NCBI GenBank assembly: GCA_020636105.1
Contig: JACJYL010000002.1
Coordinates: 868,001 to 932,000 of the forward strand
Source of the DNA: Lewinellaceae bacterium
GTDB lineage: Bacteria > Bacteroidota > Bacteroidia > Chitinophagales > Saprospiraceae
Direction: 5' to 3'
Length of the DNA stretch: 64,000 nucleotides
Shown: in pieces, positions 52,301 through 60,324 of the stretch
Position numbering within the stretch: position 1 is the stretch's first letter
How the letters are laid out: each line of letters starts with the position of its first letter
The notes under the pieces: model-generated
The model's input: only the letters and a program-made list of their open reading frames with translations
The model's database searches: none
What the model was told of the DNA's origin: nothing
Program-made: the position numbers and the translations under genes

Positions 52301-52486
52301 CAGGTTATTGGCGAGTGCCATTTTTTGACTTTCAAAAGGGAACAAAGTCGCATGAGGTGCTTCTTTGTTTATTTCGAAGATTTTTGGGTTTTCCCAGTCA
52401 TTGATTTGTTGAGCGTTTACGGATTGGGTAACCACCCCAAAAGCGATAAATACAAGTAGTTTAAGATACCATTCGGGTTTTGCCAT
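49334..52486 (-). CDS. Glycoside hydrolase family 2 beta-galactosidase, secreted
   Basis: 1050 residues from the ATG at 52486, where a signal peptide (WYLKLLVFIAFGVVTQSVNAQ) begins; the longer frame lacks one. Five-domain LacZ-type architecture: sugar-binding domain with VPGNWEVNGFGIPIYVNQPN, Ig-like domains, the TIM barrel with acid/base Glu484 (SLGNEAGNG) and nucleophile Glu555 (CEYAHAMGNS), and a C-terminal beta-sandwich (EWYGRGPQESYEDRKTG). It hydrolyses beta-galactosides in the periplasm or outside. The upstream TonB receptor gene on the same strand could bring in its products or substrates (inference). Confidence 0.96.
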   Translation of the reverse strand: MAKPEWYLKLLVFIAFGVVTQSVNAQQINDWENPKIFEINKEAPHATLFPFESQKMALANNLGDSEFFRLLNGNWKFNWVSDPADRPTDFYKTDFNDQSWGTIPVPGNWEVNGFGIPIYVNQPNEFQPKNPTPPYIPDGYNPVGSYRKTFSIPGSWTKRQVFLHFGAVKSAFYLWINGKKVGYSQGSKLPAEFDITAYLQPGQNLLAIEVYRWCDGSYLEAQDFWRISGIERDVYLWAAPKIHIRDYWAKAGLDDNYQNGVLDLECEMVNYGDPVKDPLTIERSLFDAAGNLVSSGVQTIMPEGPSTIVKAKSWNLPNVKHWTAETPDLYTLLLTLKDHEGNQLETLSTKVGFRTVEIKNGQLLVNGKVVFIRGTNRHEHDPSTGHVVSKALMLKDIELMKTHNLNAVRTSHYPNDPYWYELCDKYGIYVVDEANIESHGTGYRLDRTLGNNPDWAEAHLSRTRRMVERDKNHPSIIIWSLGNEAGNGYNFYQDYLWIKNRDDSRPVQYERTQIGWGANAYIEWNTDILAPMYPDLQGMTHLVNAHPERPLILCEYAHAMGNSVGNFQEYWDHIYANERMQGGFIWDWVDQALYKKLPDGKIIFAYGGDFGPEGTPSDNNFLCNGLIQPDRSINPHLLEVKKVYQPVYTNWDDPASKTISIQNYYSFSDLSHLYLHWEILENGLVSESGNIQELDVEAAAKKVIALPYQWNPSGKETFLNLSYRFKDQKDFYEKDFEVAFEQLPLASAKVLPPAIVVTPGKVLLVEMEGEINVKAAGSEWIFDKSTGKMTKWNHGGIPVLSDGPEPDFWRPPTDNDYGAGLQKKLKIWRTVWQERQNTQVTAEKIQGSSIVRIKITADLLNEDAQWKTIYSIYPDGRIKVENELNALGGNYPMLLKFGMKMNLPKTMNVMEWYGRGPQESYEDRKTGALIGIYKSSVSAQFHPYIRPQETGNKTDVRWLKLSSGSGNGLMISGEMPLSISALHYLPEDLDDGDEKGQSHAGELTERDLTCLQVDLKQMGVGGNDSWGALPMQAYQLPYQNYHYSFWMQVF

Positions 52487-52644
52487 GACGCTGATTTTTG
52501 TCCGACAAAATAACCTTTTTACACCGAGACTCAAAGGCAGCGCGTAAAAAAATGATGCAATATATTTTTTCTGTTCAATCAAGGATCAGAACCCTGATCA
52601 AACTGGTTGAACAGGTGAAAACAGCTTTGCAAATTGTAATTTGG

Positions 52645-52694
52645 TGCATTATATAAATACTAATGCTCCGGAGCAATAGTATTTATACAATGCA
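52645..52694. promoter_or_regulatory. 50-bp near-perfect palindrome between receptor and GH2 gene
   Basis: TGCATT, TATAAATACTA and GCTCC are mirrored as GGAGC, TAGTATTTATA and AATGCA, with only two mismatches in 25-base arms and no loop. It starts five bases after the receptor stop. No T-run follows, so an operator or cruciform is as likely as a terminator. Confidence 0.65.
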
Positions 52695-52699
52695 GTAAA

Positions 52700-55237
52700 T
52701 CAAAAATCCATTTTTAACCTCAGGTTAATCCTTCTGGACGTTAAATAATTTGGAATGGCATACTGCTGTTTAAAGACCGTTTTGATCCAGGTATTGCCTG
52801 CCTGGTTTTGCACCTGCAGCAGGTTAAACACTTCAAGGCTGATCCATGAGCTTCGGGTGAATCGCAGGAAATGATTGGGTTTTTTCTTTCTTTTGAACTC
52901 ATCCCACAAGGCATAGGAAAATCCAATATCAACGCGGTGGTAAGCCGACATTCGGTAAGTATTCCTGAAATAACGATTATTATCCTTTAGCCCAAAAGGC
53001 AGCCCGGTACCCAGGTTAAAGTTGAAGTGCACCTTGAAATTTTTGTTGTTCCGCAAATAATCCTGGAAAAACATGGACAAATTGAGGAAGCGGTCCGTAG
53101 GGCGGGGCACATCTTTGACAAATGTGGTATCCGGCTGGCCGATATCCCTTTCCATGTGCTGGATGCCGTTGAGACTTTCCCTGGCCCGGAGCAATGAAAG
53201 ATTGATCCAGGACTCAGCATCAGGAACGAACTCCCCATTCAGTCGAACATCCAATCCCGTAACATAACCAGTGGCGTCATTTTGTCCGGAATATTGGATG
53301 CGTACGTTATCGACTTCATAGGAAACGAGGTCCCACAATTTTTTGTAATAAATTTCAGTGATGAGTTTGAATTTTTTAGGATACACCTTGCCCAGGTAAA
53401 AATCCAGCGTCATGCCCCCAAGGATATGAGCAGACTTTTGGGCCAACAGACCGGTGTTGACGGTACCGTCAAAACCACGCATTTCCCTATAGAAGGGAGG
53501 CTGTACGTAAAGCCCACCTGCCAGGCGGAAAGCCACATCCCGCTGGATGCCCAATGGTTTGTACAGAAGCTGGGCGCGAGGCGAAATCGTCAGTTCACCG
53601 TTGATGTCCCGGTAATTGGCTCTCACCCCGGCAGAGGCCTTTATTTCCGCTACACTTTCTTTCCTCCAGCTGAAAGTATTCTGGACGTAAGCGGTGAATT
53701 TATTGATCTGGAGATTGTTCCTCGTTTTCAGTACAGACAATAACCGGACATCGTTCGTATCGTATTCCAATGAATAACCTGCTGAATCAAGTCTTTCCCA
53801 TTCATTGATCCAGTCGTTCATGCTTTCATTTTGATATTTTGCTCCCCATTGGACGAAATTACTCGCTGTAGTTTCCACGTCTTTAGGAAACAATTGTAAT
53901 TCTACACCTCCTTTGTGTTCCAAATTGTAAATAGTAACATCCAGGGCATTACGGACAAACTCATGCTGGGTGCCCGTACCCAATTCCGCAATGACCTCGC
54001 CGAAAGCCTGGCTGCCCAACCCCGTTTCGATCTCACTAAGGCTGTAACGGCCGATGATATCGATTCGCTCATTTTCATAACTCTGGAAAGCTGAGGTGAG
54101 AAACTTGAGGTAAAATGGATTATGGTCGCGTTTAGGAAGATAAGTCAATGACAATCCCCCCATGCTGGTGGTAAAATCATCCACTTCCTGCCCGTCGAAC
54201 ACACTGTACAGCTGAAGGGCAAAATTGATCAACCCCAGGGCCGTATTCCGGCTTTGTGGCGTAAACTGGAAAACACTGCGATTGTAGTTTCCCATAAGGC
54301 CGATTTGCCAGTTATAATTAAGATCGTAGGTGAGGTAAGCCTGGATATCGGTAAAATTAGGCTGGTATTCTCCGTCAACGTCCAGGGTTCCTAAAAGATA
54401 ACGCGTTGTTTTGTAACGGGCGCCGGCCAGATATCTGAATCTGCGGTAATTACTGCCCCCAAGTTTTTTGCTGCCTTCCACATGAGCCGACCCACCGAGA
54501 AAGCTGACCCCGGCTGAAGCCTTAAGACTATCAGGGCGTTTGTATTTAATATCCAGTACCGAAGACAATTTATCCCCGTACCTCGATTCAAAAGCCCCCG
54601 AGGAAAAAGTCAGATCCTTGATAAGGTCGACGTTGGCGAAAGTGAGTCCTTCCTGCTGCCCGGCCCGGATAAGCTGAGGGCGATAAATCTCAAAATCATT
54701 GACGTAAACGAGATTTTCATCGTAGTTCCCTCCTCTCACATTGTATTGAGAACTAAGTTCACCACCGGAACCGCTATTGGTTCCCAGGGCAATGTGTGGC
54801 AAAACGCTTTCCAGGTTCCCTGTAGTGGTGGGTAATAATTTCAATTGGCTGACATCCTCCCTCACTACCCCTGAATCTTCAATTTTACTTTGCCTGACGA
54901 CCACCTCGAGCCCCGAATCGGAAAGTGCCAGAATAACATCCACCTGACGGGAACGCTGGGACGGAATGGGTTCAATGATACTGGACACCTCAATATATCC
55001 AATTCTAGAAAAAACGAGTTCAAAAGATTCGTTGGCCGGCACCTCAATAGAATAACGCCCGTTTTCAGCTGATTCAGAAACTTTCGAGGTCCCTTTTATA
55101 TATACGGTCACCAATTCAACAGGTTGCCCTGATGAAGCATCGGTAATGATCCCGGTAACTTTTGCCTTCCCTGACTGTCCATATAGAAAAGAAGAAAAGA
55201 ACATCAGAAAAAGCAGGGCAATCAGGTATCGTTGCAT
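52700..55237 (-). CDS. TonB-dependent outer-membrane receptor
   Basis: 845 residues. After the signal peptide (YLIALLFLMFFSSFLYGQ) a carboxypeptidase-regulatory-like beta-sandwich domain (VTGIITDASSGQPVELVTVY) is followed by a plug (LPTTTGNLESVLPHIALG, SSQYNVRGGNYDENLVYVND) and a C-terminal ~22-strand barrel, ending INLRLKMDF. It takes up a ligand across the outer membrane with TonB energy. There is no SusD gene beside it, so it is not a canonical SusCD pair. The GH2 gene downstream may be functionally linked. Confidence 0.93.
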   Translation of the reverse strand: MQRYLIALLFLMFFSSFLYGQSGKAKVTGIITDASSGQPVELVTVYIKGTSKVSESAENGRYSIEVPANESFELVFSRIGYIEVSSIIEPIPSQRSRQVDVILALSDSGLEVVVRQSKIEDSGVVREDVSQLKLLPTTTGNLESVLPHIALGTNSGSGGELSSQYNVRGGNYDENLVYVNDFEIYRPQLIRAGQQEGLTFANVDLIKDLTFSSGAFESRYGDKLSSVLDIKYKRPDSLKASAGVSFLGGSAHVEGSKKLGGSNYRRFRYLAGARYKTTRYLLGTLDVDGEYQPNFTDIQAYLTYDLNYNWQIGLMGNYNRSVFQFTPQSRNTALGLINFALQLYSVFDGQEVDDFTTSMGGLSLTYLPKRDHNPFYLKFLTSAFQSYENERIDIIGRYSLSEIETGLGSQAFGEVIAELGTGTQHEFVRNALDVTIYNLEHKGGVELQLFPKDVETTASNFVQWGAKYQNESMNDWINEWERLDSAGYSLEYDTNDVRLLSVLKTRNNLQINKFTAYVQNTFSWRKESVAEIKASAGVRANYRDINGELTISPRAQLLYKPLGIQRDVAFRLAGGLYVQPPFYREMRGFDGTVNTGLLAQKSAHILGGMTLDFYLGKVYPKKFKLITEIYYKKLWDLVSYEVDNVRIQYSGQNDATGYVTGLDVRLNGEFVPDAESWINLSLLRARESLNGIQHMERDIGQPDTTFVKDVPRPTDRFLNLSMFFQDYLRNNKNFKVHFNFNLGTGLPFGLKDNNRYFRNTYRMSAYHRVDIGFSYALWDEFKRKKKPNHFLRFTRSSWISLEVFNLLQVQNQAGNTWIKTVFKQQYAIPNYLTSRRINLRLKMDF

Positions 55238-55287
55238 TATTATTATTTTTTAAGACTTAATACTAGAAAATTTTCTGCAAGAAAGAA

Positions 55288-55295
55288 CAAATTTA
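55288..55295 (-). promoter_or_regulatory. Putative -7 element of the TonB receptor gene
   Basis: On the minus strand this reads TAAATTTG, matching TAnnTTTG, 50 bp before the ATG. No well-spaced -33 element is seen. Confidence 0.35.
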
Positions 55296-55410
55296 TCGGA
55301 TTTGGAAGTCAAATCTTCACGGAAATTGTAAAAACAAAGGCCAATTTAACAGAAAAAGGCCTCAAGGATCGTAAAAACGTTAGGAAATTGCAAAGGAACG
55401 GTAAAGTCTT

Positions 55411-55441
55411 TTTGAAATTCAATTTTATTTTTATATCTTTG
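55411..55441 (+). promoter_or_regulatory. Bacteroidota-type promoter, plus strand
   Basis: TTTG (55411-55414), 19 bases, then TATCTTTG (55434-55441): both elements and the spacing fit the Bacteroidota consensus. It points into a gene-free stretch ending in a strong terminator. Confidence 0.6.
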
Positions 55442-55448
55442 CTTTCAT

Positions 55449-55610
55449 TAAGAGGCAAAATAAAAAAACCGGCTCATTTGAACCGGTTTCAAAAAAACTT
55501 TGAGAGGCTATCTACATACCAAAATGGATATCCTTTGACATCCCTTTGATTCTTTTATCAGAGGATTATGCTCCTGTTCATATAATTAATATGAACAGGA
55601 TTTCTTTTTT
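55449..55610 (+). ncRNA. Candidate small RNA, about 160 nt
   Basis: It begins just after the promoter at 55411-55441 and ends with a 12-bp stem TCCTGTTCATAT/ATATGAACAGGA (55572-55583/55589-55600) plus TTTCTTTTTT. An internal hairpin AAACCGG/CCGGTTT lies near 55467-55489. No ORF of note is inside. The same stretch is also part of a minus-strand repeat unit, so the strand of the real RNA is not settled. Confidence 0.45.
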
Positions 55611-55747
55611 AGGCTAAGTCTTAGCTGCGTGGCGTTCATCAATCTTTTCTTTCCGCCACCCTTCTTTTTTCAACTTCATCCCTTTCATACCTCAAATATC
55701 GGTTTAAATTCAAATGTGTTATAGTACAAATTACGCTTTTACTGTAT
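55461..55747 (-). ncRNA. Repeat unit A: minus-strand small transcription unit candidate
   Basis: Read on the minus strand, a 28-bp block (55747-55720) shared with unit B precedes a possible 24-codon basic ORF (start 55688, stop 55614). A 12-bp hairpin follows, then a 110-bp conserved tail (55570-55461) ending in AAACCGG/CCGGTTT plus a run of Ts, a good intrinsic terminator. Only the two ends are conserved with unit B. Confidence 0.45.
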
Positions 55748-56119
55748 AAAAAGTACTTAATAAAATAGCCACAAGAACCTAATTTTCAATTATTTATAAT
55801 TTTTTTAACGTTTATTTTTTAAAAAAAACATAAATACACTTTCAGGAAGATTTAAATAAAGTTGGTTTATTTATTAAAAAAACAGCTGTGGATATCAAAA
55901 AAAATGAATAAAAAGAAGGCTAAGGTTAACTTCACTAAGGAACAGTTCAAAAATAAATTGACAATTTTAATCATGTAAATCACTAAAAATCAACACTTTT
56001 ACATTTTTAATTTATTATTCTAAATTTTACATTTCCCTAAGGTAACCTCTATCTTATGCCCACAGATAAAAAAGCCTTGTTTAGAAATATCTCCCCGAGG
56101 AAACCCAGACTTAGGGGCA
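55748..56119. other. AT-rich spacer between units A and B
   Basis: No gene is seen. TTATGCCC (~56054-56062) and GGGCATAA (~56114-56121) could close a large hairpin in front of unit B. Confidence 0.4.
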
Positions 56120-56392
56120 TAAAAAAACCGGCTCATTTGAACCGGTTTCAAAAAAACTTTGAGAGGCTATCTACATACCAAATAGGATATCCTTTGATAT
56201 CCCTTTGAATTTTTTATGAGATTATGTTGCATCGCTCATGGGAATAGAACATGCATTTGCTTGGTAGAAAGCCCTCGTTTAGGTCTGTTTATGATTTGTT
56301 ATTAGTGGGCCTTTTGCCCTCATTTTAATTGTTGATACAAATATCGTTTTATTCTTATCGTAAGTATAGTACAAATTATCTATTTACTGTAT
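56120..56392 (-). ncRNA. Repeat unit B: second copy of the small unit
   Basis: The same order as unit A on the minus strand: 28-bp block (56392-56365), a possible 14-codon ORF (start 56323, stop 56279), a weak hairpin, and the conserved 107-bp tail (56226-56120) with the same terminator. The middle differs fully from unit A. It has no counterpart of the plus-strand promoter or terminator seen in A, which favours the minus strand as the functional one. Confidence 0.45.
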
Positions 56393-56550
56393 TTTTAAAA
56401 ACCAATAGAAAAAATACAAACAATTGATAATCAATTAAATCTATTAAATATCGTCTGAATCATTTTTATCTTTTCACATTTTAGACTGTTTATTTTTTTT
56501 TCTTTTATTTAAAAAAATCAATTCACTGAAAGAAAAAGGATGGATATCTT

Positions 56551-56690
56551 AAAAAAACAGGGTGCCAAACTTACAGTATGGCACCCTTTTGTTTTATCAC
56601 ACAGAAAAATTTAACTCTCAAACGCTAAACTGAACCTGGATACTACGAAAAAAATATTCTATAATAATTTCATTCCTATAGTACAAAGCA
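56551..56690 (-). ncRNA. Possible third small unit
   Basis: TATAGTACAAA (56677-56687) repeats the core of the 28-bp block. About 90 bases on, reading minus, GGGTGCCA/TGGCACCC (56560-56586) is followed by TGTTTTTTT, a terminator. The body is unlike units A and B. Further partial copies of the core occur near 56817-56828 and 56850-56860. Confidence 0.35.
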
Positions 56691-56979
56691 ATGCCTGAAA
56701 TTTTCAAGCTTATGTAGAATGGGATCACATTGCCGATAATAAGTCAAGGTTCAGTAGAAAATTAAATCCTCAAAGTTCTGTAATGATTTGAATGAATAGT
56801 GTTTCATTGTGAGTCACGGTACAAATATGGGACAAAAAAAAAATCCTCAATAGTACATTTTAATAAGTTTCTGATGTAACTTTATCATTCTTGTTTCGTA
56901 TAAAAAACTGATTACAAGCTTATTAATAGTAAAATAAAGCATTCGATCTGTTGAAAAAAAATAAAAAATTAAATCTTTA
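56691..56979. other. AT-rich leader of the 479-aa gene
   Basis: No gene. It contains two degenerate copies of the TAGTACAAA core (56817-56828, 56850-56860) and very AT-rich sequence just before the ATG. Confidence 0.4.
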
Positions 56980-58419
56980 ATGGAGGAAAGTCGACTAATA
57001 AAACATATTGAAGCCCTTGGGATAAGAGAAAGAGAACGATTTCGTTTATTTGTACAATCCCCTTACTTTAACAGACATGAAAAAACGATCCAGTTACTTG
57101 AAATCATTTTAAAGGGCATAGATTCAAAGCGCATTAAACTGACAATGGAGTACGTATTTTCACAACTTTTCCCCGGGGAAAAGTTTGAAGAACAACAGCT
57201 TCACAATGTGATGTCTTATTTAAAAAAACTCTATTTCCGTTTTTTATCCATAAAATACATTGAAGAGCAGGATTTTATGGAACCCTTATTCACCATAGAA
57301 TCGGCCTACGAAAACAATCAATTCGACCTTTTAAAAAACAGGGGAAAACAGGTAGAGAAAAATTTAAAGAAAACGCCACACCAGAATAACGACTACCATT
57401 ATGCCCAATACCGCTTAAATTATTTATTGGGTTATTATGCTGCCCAATACGAAGACAGGACCAAATCGGTGCTTTTTCAGAAAATGCTTAACAGCCTCGA
57501 TCGGTTCTATATCATCGAGAAATTGAGAAACAGCTGTCACCTGACGGCCAATATGATCATGTTGAATACCAACTACGATTTTCATTTTCTCAAAGAATTG
57601 ATGCAATACCTTCAGGACCATATGGAGGATTATAGAGAGGACCTGTCCATCATTATGTATTACACCATTCTTAAGAGCCTCCAGGAAGAAGACAATCCGG
57701 ACCATTACAAAAAACTCATTGACATTCTTTCACACGACGTGAGCAGATTGTCCTCAGAGGAACAAAGTGATCTTTATTCCTTTGCCAACAATTATTGTAT
57801 TCGACAAATCAATAATGGTGACAGCAACTACCAGAGAGAATTGTTCCAGCTATATGAGCAAGGCCTTAAAACCGGTCTTATTCTCGACAACGGGATTCTT
57901 TCCGAATGGAATTATAAGAACATCACTTCCCTGGCCTGCAGTCTGAAGGAATTCGAATGGGCTGAAAATTTCATTCAGACCTATAAAGACAAACTGAATG
58001 CCCCGAGAAGGGAGAATGCCTATAATTATAACCTGGCCCACTTGTATTATAATAAGAAAATGTACAGCGAAGCCTTATCTGTTTTATTATTGGTACAATT
58101 CACAGACATCAAATACCACCTCAATACAACCTTCCTTTTATTGCGTACTTATTTCGCATTGAAGGATACCGAAGCCGTGCTTTCCCTTATTGAAACGTTT
58201 AGAATTTACGTCATCCGGAACCAAAAAATGACCCTTGAACTCAAAAGAGGTTATACCAATTTCCTGAAATTTGCCAAGCAACTCGTGTTGCTTAAACACC
58301 ATGCAAGTACCTATCCGAAAACTAAACTGAGGGAAAAGCTGGATGGACTTAAAACAAAAATTGAATCGACCAACAACCTCATCAACCGTTATTGGCTGCT
58401 GGAAGAATGTGATATGTAG
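56980..58419 (+). CDS. Helical protein of unknown function, 479 aa
   Basis: Almost all alpha-helical by inspection, with no signal peptide. The N-terminus (MEESRLIKHIEALGIRERER, FVQSPYFNRHEKTIQLLE) leads into repeated helix pairs. The C-terminal half is TPR-like, for example NYNLAHLYYNKKMYSEALSV and HLNTTFLLLRTYFALKDTEA. I do not recognise a named family. It probably acts as a cytoplasmic scaffold. Codon use is AT-richer than its neighbours. It is placed right after the duplicated small units, but a functional link is unproven. Confidence 0.72.
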   Translation: MEESRLIKHIEALGIRERERFRLFVQSPYFNRHEKTIQLLEIILKGIDSKRIKLTMEYVFSQLFPGEKFEEQQLHNVMSYLKKLYFRFLSIKYIEEQDFMEPLFTIESAYENNQFDLLKNRGKQVEKNLKKTPHQNNDYHYAQYRLNYLLGYYAAQYEDRTKSVLFQKMLNSLDRFYIIEKLRNSCHLTANMIMLNTNYDFHFLKELMQYLQDHMEDYREDLSIIMYYTILKSLQEEDNPDHYKKLIDILSHDVSRLSSEEQSDLYSFANNYCIRQINNGDSNYQRELFQLYEQGLKTGLILDNGILSEWNYKNITSLACSLKEFEWAENFIQTYKDKLNAPRRENAYNYNLAHLYYNKKMYSEALSVLLLVQFTDIKYHLNTTFLLLRTYFALKDTEAVLSLIETFRIYVIRNQKMTLELKRGYTNFLKFAKQLVLLKHHASTYPKTKLREKLDGLKTKIESTNNLINRYWLLEECDM

Positions 58420-58593
58420 GAAGTGTGGATTTTTTGATGTGCGGATGAGGAGATGAAAATGAGGAGATTTGCTTTATGGCAGAACGAAAAGGTATGCAAA
58501 AAAGTGTTTTCTTCTGGAATTATGCGAAAATGGAGGATGAATTGGTAAATTTGGCCCAAGCTTTTTGGCAATGAATTTGAAAAAATATCTACT

Positions 58594-60195
58594 ATGAAAA
58601 AGGTACTAAAAACCGATACATTCTCCTTTGGGAAACTACCATTGCTGATCATTGCACTCCTGCTGCCTTTTTTATTAAATGCGCAAAAAGCACTGAATCA
58701 CCCACAAAAGCGCGAATTCCGGGGCGTCTGGATAGCCACCGTAGCTAACATCGATTTCCCGAAGAGCAAAACCACTGATCGGATCGCCATCCAGGAGCAG
58801 TTCAAAAACCTGCTGGATAAATACGAAGTTTTAGGATTCAATGCTATCCTTTTCCAGGTACGCCCTGCGGCGGATGCTTTTTACCCTTCCAAGCTGGCCC
58901 CCTGGTCCGCTTTCCTTACCGGAGAGCAGGGCCGCAGCCCCCAGGATGAATTTGACCCCCTGAAATTCATGATCGAAGAAACCCATAAAAGAGGCATGGA
59001 ATTCCATGCCTGGCTCAACCCGTACCGGGCGACCATGAACCTCGACAGCAGCCAGCTTTCCCTTCAGCACGTGTTTTTTCAACACCCTGACTGGATGGTG
59101 GAATACGGCAGGCGTTTTTATCTCAATCCAGCCATGCCCGAGGTGCGTACCCACCTGGTGAACGTGGTGGCGGAAGTGGTGGAAAATTATGACGTAGACG
59201 GCATCCATTTTGATGACTATTTTTACCCTTACCCGCAAAAAGGGGAAGTATATCCTGATAGCCTGGATTTTAGATTTTACGGAGCTTTTTACAACGATAT
59301 CGGAAATTGGCGCCGGGATAATGTCAACAAACTCATTGAAAGTGTTTCACAGCGCATCAAAGAACTAAAGCCACATGTAAAATTCGGTATCAGCCCATTT
59401 GGAGTATGGCGCAACAGGGCAAATGATCCGTTTGGGTCTGACACCAGGGCCAGCGTCACCTGCTATGATGACCTTTATGCCGACGTTATTCACTGGATGA
59501 GAAACGGATGGGTCGATTATGTCGCACCTCAAATATACTGGCACATCGGTTATCCCCCTGCCGATTATGCTACCCTTGCAGACTGGTGGGCCATACAGGC
59601 CGGCAATTGCAATCTTTATATCGGGCAAGCTGCCTATAAAGTCGGGGACAACCCGGAACTTCCCTGGCTAGATGGAAACGAAATTCCCAAACAGATCTTT
59701 TTTAACCGCAGCAATACCAAAATACTGGGCAGCATTTATTTCAGTGCAAGATCCATACTCAAAAACCCCATCGGTTTAAAAGATTCTCTGGAAATCTACT
59801 ATTCAAAACCGGCCTTGCTACCGGAAACCAATAGCCTGGAGCTGCGTAGACAGGCCCCGCCGAATTTCCGCCGAATTCGCCGCCATGCAGAAGACGTTCG
59901 ACTGAAATGGAAACCCGCCAAAAATGATGCGGAACACCTCCCGTTTTATTACGTGATCTATCGATTCGAGGGGGTTGTAGAAGAAGAACTGGATTTCGAT
60001 AACCCTAGGAATATTCTAAAAATAATGCCCTTTGGATCTGTTGATAAAAAATTCATCTATATCGACGATACAGCTGAAACAGGGAAAATATACACCTACG
60101 CGGTAGTAGCAGTTAACCGCCAAAACACAGAAAGTAACCCCAGTGAAAAAAGGCGCATTGTCAAAAAGGAAAGCGGTATTAAACGGATTAAATAA
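58594..60195 (+). CDS. GHL10-type glycoside hydrolase, secreted
   Basis: 533 residues. A signal segment (LPLLIIALLLPFLLNAQ) precedes the (beta/alpha)8 domain of the DUF187/GHL10 family: KREFRGVWIATVANIDFP, ILFQVRPAADAFYPS, FHAWLNPYRA, DVDGIHFDDYFYPYP, FGISPFGVWRNRANDP, YVAPQIYWHIGYPPADY. Acidic residues in HFDDYF and the ring of aromatic residues fit a sugar-binding cleft. A C-terminal fibronectin III-like part follows (~430-525). Known relatives act on peptidoglycan-like glycans; the substrate here is inferred only. Confidence 0.92.
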   Translation: MKKVLKTDTFSFGKLPLLIIALLLPFLLNAQKALNHPQKREFRGVWIATVANIDFPKSKTTDRIAIQEQFKNLLDKYEVLGFNAILFQVRPAADAFYPSKLAPWSAFLTGEQGRSPQDEFDPLKFMIEETHKRGMEFHAWLNPYRATMNLDSSQLSLQHVFFQHPDWMVEYGRRFYLNPAMPEVRTHLVNVVAEVVENYDVDGIHFDDYFYPYPQKGEVYPDSLDFRFYGAFYNDIGNWRRDNVNKLIESVSQRIKELKPHVKFGISPFGVWRNRANDPFGSDTRASVTCYDDLYADVIHWMRNGWVDYVAPQIYWHIGYPPADYATLADWWAIQAGNCNLYIGQAAYKVGDNPELPWLDGNEIPKQIFFNRSNTKILGSIYFSARSILKNPIGLKDSLEIYYSKPALLPETNSLELRRQAPPNFRRIRRHAEDVRLKWKPAKNDAEHLPFYYVIYRFEGVVEEELDFDNPRNILKIMPFGSVDKKFIYIDDTAETGKIYTYAVVAVNRQNTESNPSEKRRIVKKESGIKRIK

Positions 60196-60324
60196 CGAAA
60201 GACGATAAACGGCCAACGATAGTCGATTTGTCGTTTCGGAGTGGAGATACCAGACCGGAATAAACACAAGGAAGGTGCAAGCCTCCCTCAACCGTCTATC
60301 GTCAACCGTCTACCGGCATTTTAT
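60196..60324. other. Short spacer with GATAAACGGC-type repeats
   Basis: Degenerate units such as CGATAAACGGCCAACGATAG and CCGTCTATCGTCAACCGTC; no gene. Confidence 0.4.

Noticed and set aside
55232..55549. Plus-strand 105-codon frame at the receptor gene start
   Set aside because: Runs through a promoter-like site, a hairpin and a duplicated RNA-like unit; the duplicate does not keep the frame.
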